A stretch of DNA of 8,991 nt from UBA4744 sp035282865 (lineage in GTDB: Bacteria > Actinomycetota > Acidimicrobiia > Spongiisociales > UBA4744). A program made the position numbers and the translations under genes. A model generated the notes under the pieces. That model worked only from the letters and a program-made list of their open reading frames with translations, was not told the DNA's origin and did no database searches. Each line of letters begins with the position of its first letter. Within the stretch, counting starts at the first letter, position 1. Shown one piece after another: positions 1 to 5,314 of the stretch. The stretch lies in the NCBI GenBank assembly GCA_035282865.1, contig DATEVB010000057.1:1-8991 (forward strand), in the 5' to 3' direction.

Positions 1-165
1 TCGACAATCGACCAGCGCATCCAGGATGGCCTCTTCATGGGTGCGGTCGAACGGTCCGGGATCGATGATGAGCGCCTCGGCACCCGAGACGACCAGGTAC
101 GTATTAGTGCCGGGTCCCGTGAAAGGTCCAGGGTTGGGGGCGAGGATGCACTCAACTCTCACCAT
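1..165 (-). CDS. MBL-fold metallo-hydrolase, N-terminal fragment (runs off left edge)
   Basis: Only the first 55 codons lie in the window; the C-terminal part, including the expected HxHxDH zinc site, is beyond base 1. The N-terminus reads MVRVECILAPNPGPFTGPG, then TNTYLV, then ALIIDPGP. This N-PGP-FTGPGTNTYLV ... IDPGP pattern is characteristic of LACTB2/glyoxalase-II-like metallo-beta-lactamase-fold hydrolases, where it forms the first beta strands before the metal-binding loop. The ATG at 163-165 is chosen because the frame is closed by a TAA about 30 bases upstream and the family consensus begins right after it; a weak purine stretch (GGGAAA) lies about 10 bases upstream. It diverges from the MFS remnant across a 197-base spacer. 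Such proteins cleave thioesters, phosphodiesters or RNA; the exact substrate cannot be told from this fragment. Family assignment is firm, function is open. Confidence 0.85.
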   Translation of the reverse strand, partial: MVRVECILAPNPGPFTGPGTNTYLVVSGAEALIIDPGPFDRTHEEAILDALVDCR

Positions 166-362
166 ACGTTCGGCTTTCCCTGCAGGTCGAATGCGTTACC
201 GAAGGCGTTGCGATCCAAGGTGCCCACCAGACTCGGGTGGATTCTTCTGGTGGCGGTGTCATCGGTGTGCTTCATCGTTGCATATTGTGTCACGGCCCGT
301 CGGGCTGCGATTCGCCACAGGTGCAATCCCCGATTCCGACTCCGTGTGGGAAAAGGATCACC
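166..362. other. Divergent noncoding spacer between MBL hydrolase and MFS remnant
   Basis: No protein family is recognisable in any frame. The spacer holds a small perfect hairpin at 223-240 (CCCACC, six-base loop, GGGTGG) with no T-tract on either side. A weak -10-like TATTGT lies at 283-288 facing the MFS remnant, without a convincing -35. The run AAAAGGA at 351-357, five bases before the ATG at 363, looks like a preserved ribosome binding site of the now broken transporter gene. I searched here for tRNA-Sec, because selA and selB lie nearby, and found no cloverleaf or CTTCAAA-type anticodon loop. Confidence 0.5.
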
Positions 363-604
363 ATGACACGCACCTCGAAGGTGCGCCGGCTCGGTGTGGC
401 GATGCTCAACGTCGACCCCACCATCGTCAACGGCGCCATCCCATCCATCATCGACGACCTCGGGATCGAACTGATTGATGGGAGTGGATCAACCCCATCT
501 ACTGGCAGATTCTCACCGCGCTTCTCATCACGCTGGGACGCGTCGGCGACATCTCCGGTCGGAACCAACTCTTCCATGCCGGGTTGGTGACCCGGAAACG
601 GGTC
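363..604 (+). pseudogene. MFS transporter remnant (DHA2/EmrB-like), frameshifted and truncated
   Basis: The frame starting at ATG 363 reads MTRTSKVRRLGVAMLNVDP and then TIVNGAIPSIIDDLGI. This matches the start of DHA2-family drug:proton antiporters (LD-TIVNVALPSI--DLG at the end of TM1). Near base 480 the homology moves to another frame: from 482 it reads EWINPIYWQILTALLITLG, then RVGDISGRNQLFHAGLVT. This matches TM2 (W-N-Y) and the conserved cytoplasmic loop motif A (G-R-GD--GR). The first frame meets TGA at 588-590. Recognisable similarity stops near 600, so only about 75 of an expected 400-500 residues survive, and TM1 also looks shortened. A ribosome binding site (AAAAGGA) is still present five bases before the ATG, so decay may be fairly recent. 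An assembly error could explain the frameshift but not the missing twelve or so membrane helices. Not functional as a transporter. Confidence 0.8.
589..604 (-). terminator. Hairpin downstream of the Nudix gene
   Basis: GACCCG-GAAA-CGGGTC on the plus strand forms a perfect six-base-pair stem with a four-base loop, about 30 bases past the Nudix stop codon. There is no T-tract on the minus strand, so it would be a U-less hairpin terminator at best. The left arm can also pair with CCGGGT at 579-584, giving a mutually exclusive hairpin. The element lies exactly where MFS homology ends. Confidence 0.35.
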
Positions 605-633
605 CGGATGAGGAGCGAGGATTCTTCAAACGC

Positions 634-1344
634 TCACCGCGGGCTGGGGTCGTCGTACCCGGCCTGGCCCGGCATCAGGATCTGGATCGATCCATTCTCA
701 CCAACCACCCGCTTCGGCTCGATCCGGGGAACCTGGTCCTGAGAACGGGCGAAGGCAACCGCTTCATCGGGCGTCTCGAATCGGGCCAGGGTGCGAAGGG
801 TGAGGGCGGTGGGCGGGATCATGAACCATTCTTTTCGCCTGGCGCGCTGGAGGGCCTCGACCGGCGTTATCCAGGTGGCTTCGGTAACTTCGTGCTCATC
901 GGCGCGGGCCCGGGTGCCCGGCGCCACTTCGGCGAGGAAGAACCGGGTGTCGAAGCGGCGGGGTTCGCCGGCAGGCGTGACCCAATTCGACAGATACGCC
1001 AGCCGGCTGCCGTCCAGGGTCCCGCCTGCCGCGATAAGTGCTTCGTAGAGGTCGGACCCGTGCAGACCGAGCAGGGCCGGATCGGGGGTGAACATCACCA
1101 GCACCCCCGCCTCTTCGGCAACTTCTCGCAAAGCGGCAGCCGCCCAGGGAAGCATCTCCGTGTCTTCCACGCCGCTCACCGCTTGCCGGGCGAGGTCGGA
1201 GTGATCGTCATCATCGACCGCCCCACCCGGGAACACATGAGCTCCGCCCACGAAAGCCGAGGTCGAAGCGCGGCGCACCATGAGCACTTCCATCCCGGCC
1301 GGCGCGTTTCGGAGGAGGCAAAGGGTGGAGGCGGGACGGATCAC
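634..1344 (-). CDS. Nudix hydrolase, NUDT19-like (split Nudix box)
   Basis: A 236-residue protein. Nudix enzymes hydrolyse nucleoside diphosphates linked to another group; the NUDT19/RP2 branch acts on CoA-type substrates in mammals, which is known from the family and not shown here. Visible features: HVFPGGAVDDDD at residues 36-47, then about 25 inserted residues, then AALREVAEEAGV at 70-81 carrying the catalytic REXXEE glutamates. The insertion between the GG and REXXEE halves, and the later WVTPAGEPRRFDTRFFLAE (121-139), are hallmarks of the NUDT19-like group. The start is GTG at 1342-1344, overlapping the fxsA stop as GTGA, so translation is probably coupled to fxsA. No separate ribosome binding site is evident. 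The stop is TGA at 634-636, followed by a hairpin at 589-604. Family confidence is high, substrate unknown. Confidence 0.88.
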   Translation of the reverse strand: MIRPASTLCLLRNAPAGMEVLMVRRASTSAFVGGAHVFPGGAVDDDDHSDLARQAVSGVEDTEMLPWAAAALREVAEEAGVLVMFTPDPALLGLHGSDLYEALIAAGGTLDGSRLAYLSNWVTPAGEPRRFDTRFFLAEVAPGTRARADEHEVTEATWITPVEALQRARRKEWFMIPPTALTLRTLARFETPDEAVAFARSQDQVPRIEPKRVVGENGSIQILMPGQAGYDDPSPR

Positions 1345-1706
1345 GACAAAGCGGCCCGCCGCGCCAGCAACCTCTTGCCACGGCGGCGCACCAGCTCACG
1401 AAAGGTCGGCACCATCAGCGCCAACCCAAGCGCGTCGGTGAGGAATCCGGGGGTGAGCAGCAGCGCGCCACCGACGAGCACCAGTGCACCGTGAGCGAGC
1501 TCCCGACCGGGGAAAATCCCCTGGTTCAGTTGGTTCCGTACCCGGGCGAGCAGGCTGAATCCCTGGCTGCGAACCAACGAGGCGCCCAGGATGCCGGTTG
1601 CCAAAATGGTGGCGAGGGTGGGGCCGAGCCCGATGCGATCCTCGACGGCGGCCAGCACCAGCAGTTCGACGACCGACACACCCACGAAGATGATGGGGAG
1701 GCTCAT
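1341..1706 (-). CDS. fxsA: FxsA family cytoplasmic-membrane protein
   Basis: A 121-residue membrane protein. FxsA of E. coli is known for relieving F-plasmid exclusion of phage T7 when overproduced; its normal role is not established. The chain has hydrophobic segments at about residues 3-20, 30-46 and 71-98. It ends in a basic cytoplasmic tail (RELVRRRGKRLLARR). The family signature GALLLTPGFLTDALGLAL is present at 80-97, as is an acidic VEDRIG loop after the first helix. The length is usual for actinobacterial homologues. It is the first gene of a two-gene operon with the Nudix gene (4-base overlap). It starts 35 bases from the divergent selA start. No ribosome binding site precedes the ATG at 1704-1706; a TATCCT box seven bases upstream suggests a leaderless mRNA. 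Confidence 0.9.
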   Translation of the reverse strand: MSLPIIFVGVSVVELLVLAAVEDRIGLGPTLATILATGILGASLVRSQGFSLLARVRNQLNQGIFPGRELAHGALVLVGGALLLTPGFLTDALGLALMVPTFRELVRRRGKRLLARRAALS

Positions 1707-1713
1707 GCCGGGC

Positions 1714-1719
1714 AGGATA
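1714..1719 (-). promoter_or_regulatory. Candidate -10 box for leaderless fxsA transcript
   Basis: Read on the minus strand, TATCCT (TAnnnT pattern) is separated from the fxsA ATG by seven bases. This puts the expected transcription start at or one base before the start codon. No good -35 is seen; the best hexamer at a 17-base spacing is TGGGGA. The absence of a Shine-Dalgarno sequence supports a leaderless start. Confidence 0.5.
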
Positions 1720-1729
1720 CCTTCACCGG

Positions 1730-1735
1730 TATGCT
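1730..1735 (+). promoter_or_regulatory. Candidate -10 box for leaderless selA transcript
   Basis: TATGCT is followed by exactly six bases and then the selA ATG at 1742, the spacing expected when the A of ATG is the first transcribed base. No Shine-Dalgarno sequence lies before selA and no -35 match is visible. This box and the opposing fxsA box lie 10 bases apart within an ATACC-N6-GGTAT inverted repeat (1717-1732). Confidence 0.5.
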
Positions 1736-1741
1736 GTCCCC

Positions 1742-3088
1742 ATGCCGCTCCGTGATCTGCCGTCGGTCGACGCTCTTGTGCGCAGCCTCCCTGCCACCGG
1801 CCTCCCGCGATCTCTGGTTATCGAATCTGCCCGGACGGCCATTGCCGAGGCGAGGGAGCAGATCAGCCTGGGCAACGACGGCGATCCCCAGGCAATCGCC
1901 AGGAGGATGGTCGAGCATCTGGACGCAGGCCGGCCCCGGTCGGTCATCAACGCCACCGGAGTGCTGTTGCACACCAACCTGGGGCGGGCACCGCTCGCCG
2001 GAGAAGCAGCTGAGGCGGCTCTCTCGGCGGCCACGTCCTACGGCAACCTCGAATTCGACCTGGTGACCGGCAACCGCGGAGGAAGAGCCGGGTATGCGCG
2101 CGAGTTGGCCCGAACGTTGACGGGCGCCGAGGCCGCACTGGTGGTCAACAACAACGCCGCCGGTCTCTACCTGACCCTGGCGGCACTCGCCGCGGGTAGG
2201 CAGGTGCCGGTGTCGCGCGGTGAGTTGATCGAAATCGGCGGCTCTTACCGGCTCCCGGAATTGATGGATGCCACCGGGGCCACGATGGTCGAGGTCGGCA
2301 CCACCAACCGGACCCACCTCTCTGATTTCGCCGCCGCCGTCACGGAAGAAACGGCCCTGCTGCTCAAGGTCCACACCTCCAACTATCGGGTGGTCGGCTT
2401 CACTGAGGAGGTCGATCTCCCGGCCATGGCGGAACTGGCCCACCGGCACAAACTGCCGCTGGTATTCGACGTTGGGAGCGGCCTGCTGGACGAGAACGTC
2501 CCGTGGTTGCCGGGTCCACCGCCCCGCTGGCTGGCCGGCGAGCCCGGAGTCCGCCAGACACTGGAGATTGGCACCGACCTGGTTCTGTTCTCCGGCGACA
2601 AGTTGCTCGGCGGGCCCCAGGCGGGAATCCTGGTCGGACGGGCCGACTTGATCGCACAGCTTGCCAAACACCCGGTCGCCCGAGCCGTCCGCTGCGACGG
2701 ACCCACCCTGGCGGCGCTGTCGGCGACGCTCCAGATGTACGCAGACGGCCGCGGCATCGACATTCCCTTCTGGGCGATGGCAACGATCTCATCGGACGAG
2801 TTGCAGGCCCGGCTCGAGAGGTTGTTGACAGGGTCCGGCGCGGCCGGAGAGGTTCGGCCCGGCGAATCGGTTCCCGGAGCCGGCTCGGTGCCCGGGGCAA
2901 CCATGCCATCGCCGGTGCTCGTGGTGCAGCTGCCCTCCGCCGATCTGCTGTGGGATCGGTTACTGATGTCCGACCCGCCTGTGATTGCCCGCCGGGAAGC
3001 CGGCGAGCTGGTCCTCGATCTACGCACCGTGCCGTCCCACCTGGACGACGTCCTCATCGGGGCGCTGCAGGCGGCATGCCGGTCGTAG
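1742..3088 (+). CDS. selA: L-seryl-tRNA(Sec) selenium transferase (selenocysteine synthase)
   Basis: A 448-residue cytoplasmic PLP enzyme, close to the usual SelA length. It converts Ser-tRNA(Sec) to Sec-tRNA(Sec) using selenophosphate. Family landmarks appear in order: an N-terminal tRNA-binding segment (LPSVDALVRSLP); RSVINATGVLLHTNLGRAPL at 66-85; NNNAAGLYLTLAALA at 136-150; RGELIEIGGSYRLPELM at 159-175; GTTNRTHLSDF at 186-196; LLLKVHTSNYRVVGFTEEV at 206-224; FDVGSGLL at 242-249. The PLP-lysine motif LVLFSGDKLLGGPQAG puts the Schiff-base lysine at residue 287. The Gly-rich segment near 375-390 (ESVPGAGSVPGATMPSP) corresponds to the family's GGGSLPG region. ATG 1742 fits the family N-terminus and a -10 box placed for a leaderless mRNA. 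It overlaps selB by 13 bases, so the two are co-translated. No key residue appears to be lost. Confidence 0.97.
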   Translation: MPLRDLPSVDALVRSLPATGLPRSLVIESARTAIAEAREQISLGNDGDPQAIARRMVEHLDAGRPRSVINATGVLLHTNLGRAPLAGEAAEAALSAATSYGNLEFDLVTGNRGGRAGYARELARTLTGAEAALVVNNNAAGLYLTLAALAAGRQVPVSRGELIEIGGSYRLPELMDATGATMVEVGTTNRTHLSDFAAAVTEETALLLKVHTSNYRVVGFTEEVDLPAMAELAHRHKLPLVFDVGSGLLDENVPWLPGPPPRWLAGEPGVRQTLEIGTDLVLFSGDKLLGGPQAGILVGRADLIAQLAKHPVARAVRCDGPTLAALSATLQMYADGRGIDIPFWAMATISSDELQARLERLLTGSGAAGEVRPGESVPGAGSVPGATMPSPVLVVQLPSADLLWDRLLMSDPPVIARREAGELVLDLRTVPSHLDDVLIGALQAACRS

Positions 3089-4881
3089 GTACTGCAGGAC
3101 ACGTCGATCACGGCAAGTCGACTCTGGTCCGCGCCCTGACCGGTCGGGACCCCGACCGTTGGGAAGAAGAAAAACGGCGCGGACTCACGATCGACCTTGG
3201 GTTCGCCTGGACGACTCTGACGGACGGAACCGAGATCTCGTTCGTCGACGTACCCGGACACGAGCGGTTCATCAAGAACATGCTGGCCGGCTCCGAAGCC
3301 ATCGACGTTGCGCTGTTCGTAGTCGCCGCCGACGAAGGGTGGATGCCACAATCCGAAGAACACCTGGCCGTCCTCCACCTCCTCGGCGTGCGCCGCGGCG
3401 TGGTGGCGGTCACCAAAGCCGATCGGGTCGACGACGAGTTGTTGGAATTCGTCAGGCTCGAGGTTGAGGAGAAGTTGGCCGGCACTTCGCTGGCGGGAGC
3501 GTCCATCATCCCGGTGTCCCCGGTGTCGAATCGGGGAATGGATGAGCTGCGGACCGCGCTCGGGACAGCCGTCCGGGAGATCCGTCCTTTGCTGGTGGAT
3601 GTCGGTCGGCCCCGGCTGTGGGTCGATCGGTCGTTCACCATCACCGGGGCCGGCACGGTGGTCACCGGCACCCTCCTCGACGGCCCCCTGGCCACCGGGG
3701 ATCAGCTCGAGATCTGGCCCGGCCGGTTGCCAGGCCGGGTGCGAGGTTTGCAGAGCCACGAGAAGGACCAGCCGCGGGTTGCCCCACACAACCGGGTGGC
3801 CGTCAACCTGGTCGGGCTGGAACGTGCCGAAGTCACCCGCGGAGCCATGTTGGGCCGCCCGAATGACTGGCATCCAACCAGCACCGTTCTGGTGCAGGTC
3901 GAAACCGCCCGCTACCTCGATGAGCCACTCACCAACCGCGGCGCCTACCACCTACACCTCGGCAGCGGCGCCTGGCCGGTCCGGTTGCGGGTGGTCGAGG
4001 GATCCGACCTGGAGGGTTCGGGACCGGCCATCCTGCAGTTGTCGAAACCACTCCCGCTCAAGATTGGCGACCGTTTCATCATTCGCGAGGTGGGTCGCCG
4101 GGCGGTGGTGGGAGGTGGCCGGGTCCTCGATCCCCACCCCATGACCACCCTCTCCGACGTCCGCCCTGCCGTGGGGAGATTGCGGGCGGTTGTCGCACAC
4201 CCCGCCGATGAGCAGGCAACCGCCCTCCTGCAGGTGCGGGGCCGCGACTCTCTGGCCCGTCTCGCGGCCGATTCGGGCGGCGGGGTCCCGACGGGTGCGG
4301 TCGTTGCCGGACCGCTTGCCCTCTCGGAGGAGTCTGCAACCGGATTGTCTAAAGAAGCGGTGAAGACGGTCACGGCTTTTCACCGCGACAACCCCCTGCG
4401 TCCGGGCATACCGAAAGCGAGCCTGGCCAGCCGCCTGCAAGTCGATCCCGCCGTAATCGACGCTCTCGTCACTCCCTCCGCCCAACTGCGCGACGATGGT
4501 GCCACGATTGCGCTGGCGAGTTTCGGAGGAGCGCTCACCGGATTGCAGGAGAGGGCCTGGAAGACCCTGCGAGATACCCTCCTTGCGTCAGGGTTGGCGG
4601 TCCCCCGTATCAAGGAACTTGGTATCGATCGGGAGTTGTTGCACGCCCTGGTTCGTGAGGACAGAGTGGTACGGGTTGGTGACGACCTGGTCTATCTACC
4701 CGAGCAGATCGATGAGCTCATCGCCCGACTCAATGAGCTACCGGACCGTTTCACGGTTGCTGAATTCCGGGACACCTACGGGTTCTCGCGCAAGTACGCG
4801 GTCCCCCTGCTGGAATACCTCGACGGCCGGAGAGTGACCATCCGGGACGGGGATGTCAGGAGTGTGCGGCCGACACCCTGA
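3076..4881 (+). CDS. selB: Selenocysteine-specific translation elongation factor SelB
   Basis: A 601-residue GTPase that carries Sec-tRNA(Sec) to the ribosome at UGA codons marked by a SECIS hairpin. The GTP-binding domain is complete: G1 GTAGHVDHGKST (5-16), G2 RRGLTIDLGF (34-43), G3 DVPGHE (58-63), G4 TKAD (113-116), G5 near SPVS (148-151). EF-Tu-like beta-barrel domains follow (about 175-345; FTITGAGTVVTGTLLDG at 187-203). RRAVVGGGRVLDP at 341-353 is typical of SelB and not EF-Tu. The C-terminal half (about 370-601) holds the winged-helix repeats that bind SECIS RNA, ending in FTVAEFRDTYGFSRKYAVPLLEYLD split over 559-583. ATG 3076 lies inside the end of selA and gives the canonical N-terminus directly before G1; a weak CAGGCGG lies just upstream. 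The length is normal (E. coli SelB is 614). Confidence 0.97.
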   Translation: MPVVGTAGHVDHGKSTLVRALTGRDPDRWEEEKRRGLTIDLGFAWTTLTDGTEISFVDVPGHERFIKNMLAGSEAIDVALFVVAADEGWMPQSEEHLAVLHLLGVRRGVVAVTKADRVDDELLEFVRLEVEEKLAGTSLAGASIIPVSPVSNRGMDELRTALGTAVREIRPLLVDVGRPRLWVDRSFTITGAGTVVTGTLLDGPLATGDQLEIWPGRLPGRVRGLQSHEKDQPRVAPHNRVAVNLVGLERAEVTRGAMLGRPNDWHPTSTVLVQVETARYLDEPLTNRGAYHLHLGSGAWPVRLRVVEGSDLEGSGPAILQLSKPLPLKIGDRFIIREVGRRAVVGGGRVLDPHPMTTLSDVRPAVGRLRAVVAHPADEQATALLQVRGRDSLARLAADSGGGVPTGAVVAGPLALSEESATGLSKEAVKTVTAFHRDNPLRPGIPKASLASRLQVDPAVIDALVTPSAQLRDDGATIALASFGGALTGLQERAWKTLRDTLLASGLAVPRIKELGIDRELLHALVREDRVVRVGDDLVYLPEQIDELIARLNELPDRFTVAEFRDTYGFSRKYAVPLLEYLDGRRVTIRDGDVRSVRPTP

Positions 4882-4888
4882 ACGGGTG
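4874..4888 (+). terminator. Small hairpin over the selB stop codon
   Basis: CACCC-TGAAC-GGGTG forms a five-base-pair GC-rich stem whose loop begins with the selB TGA. No T-tract follows. It sits in the 24-base gap between the convergent selB and whiB genes and could act in termination, together with the hairpin at 4902-4914. Confidence 0.35.
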
Positions 4889-4901
4889 CCCTTGGAGCTC
4901 C

Positions 4902-4914
4902 ACCGTCAGGCGGT
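4902..4914 (-). terminator. Small hairpin over the whiB stop codon
   Basis: ACCG-TCAGG-CGGT on the plus strand forms a four-base-pair stem; on the minus strand the loop reads CCTGA and contains the whiB stop. It is short and has no T-tract, so a terminator role is only suggested by position. The 10-base palindrome TGGAGCTCCA lies beside it in the same gap. Confidence 0.25.
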
Positions 4915-5163
4915 CTGAACCTGGAATTCCCGGCGCTCGACCTCAGTCAAGCCCCCCCAGATACCGTACGGCTCGCGAATGGCGACGGCCGACTGCAAAC
5001 AATCCACCTTCACCGGACATGCTTTGCAGATGGCCTTGGCCCGAATCTCACGCCGCTCGCGTTCGTCCTTGCGCTCGAAGGTACTGGGAGGGAAAAAGAG
5101 ATGAGAATGATTCCCCCTACAGAGCGCTCGTGGCTCCCAGCTGCCTGCTGCAGGCGTCAACAC
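4906..5163 (-). CDS. WhiB-family iron-sulfur transcriptional regulator
   Basis: An 85-residue Wbl protein. These proteins hold a [4Fe-4S] cluster on four cysteines and act on transcription with the main sigma factor, sensing redox or NO in several known members. Visible parts: WEPRALCRGNHSHLFFPP at residues 9-26 with Cys15; ICKACPVKVDCL at 45-56 with Cys46, Cys49 and Cys55 (C-x2-C-x5-C); the GIWGG turn at 67-71, then LTEVERRE. The chain ends in FQVQTA, without the basic tail many DNA-binding Wbl proteins have. The frame stays open far upstream, but the start is set by a strong GGAGGAGGAGG (5171-5181) seven bases before GTG 5161-5163, just ahead of the first conserved residues. It is transcribed in the same direction as nfeD, 143 bases downstream, probably from its own promoter. 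Which Wbl subclass it belongs to is unclear. Confidence 0.93.
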   Translation of the reverse strand: MLTPAAGSWEPRALCRGNHSHLFFPPSTFERKDERERREIRAKAICKACPVKVDCLQSAVAIREPYGIWGGLTEVERREFQVQTA

Positions 5164-5306
5164 GATCAGTCCTCCTCCTCCAACGAGCGCGCAAAACTTA
5201 CCAGTGGGTCTCGAACCTCGCCAGGAAAAAAAAGGGAACTGAGAAAAAAGTTTTCGGTACCCGTCCGGGGTCGATGAGCCGGCTGCGGTCCGTCCGACTC
5301 GGGTTT
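5164..5306 (-). promoter_or_regulatory. whiB upstream region: RBS, candidate -10, A/T tracts
   Basis: The minus strand carries the GGAGGAGGAGG ribosome binding site (5171-5181). A TAnnnT-type -10 candidate TAAGTT lies at 5195-5200, which would give a leader of about 25 bases; the hexamer at -35 spacing is TGGCGA, a weak match. Farther up are two minus-strand T-tracts, T8 at 5226-5233 and T6 at 5244-5249, unusual in this GC-rich window. A weak hairpin (ACCC, five-base loop, GGGT) at 5259-5271 lies just ahead of the T6 tract, so this part may end nfeD transcription. Confidence 0.4.
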
Positions 5307-5314
5307 TCAACCCG
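5300..5314 (-). terminator. Hairpin over the nfeD stop codon
   Basis: On the minus strand CGGGTT-GAA-AACCCG forms a perfect six-base-pair stem spanning the nfeD TGA (5307-5309). No T-tract follows directly; T-rich tracts begin about 50 bases farther on. A role in termination or mRNA 3'-end stability is possible. Confidence 0.35.

Noticed and set aside
354..362. GGATCACC before the MFS remnant resembling the 3' end of 16S rRNA
   Set aside because: The match is only eight bases with no further rRNA similarity on either side; it is explained by the AAAAGGA ribosome binding site.
222..366. Open frame with a hydrophobic stretch (LGWILLVAVSSVCFIVAYCV) before the MFS remnant
   Set aside because: It has no family resemblance, no ribosome binding site and poor coding character; probably a chance frame in the spacer.
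476..590. In-frame TGA codons near the MFS fragment read as selenocysteine
   Set aside because: The TGA at 476-478 is preceded in its own frame by sequence unrelated to MFS, and the TGA at 588-590 follows frame-shifted sequence; the protein similarity needs a frame change, not UGA recoding.
620..660. TTCTTCAAACGCT as a possible tRNA-Sec anticodon loop
   Set aside because: It contains the TCA anticodon letters, but the flanking bases do not pair as an anticodon stem and no acceptor or T-arm GGTTCGA box fits around it.
2383..3951. Long open frame antisense to selA and selB
   Set aside because: Shadow frame in GC-rich DNA; the residues match no family, and the opposite strand encodes strongly conserved proteins.
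4874..4888. Hairpin at the selB TGA as a SECIS element
   Set aside because: A bacterial SECIS lies just downstream of the UGA, and coding must continue past it; here the TGA is inside the loop and no SelB-like sequence follows.
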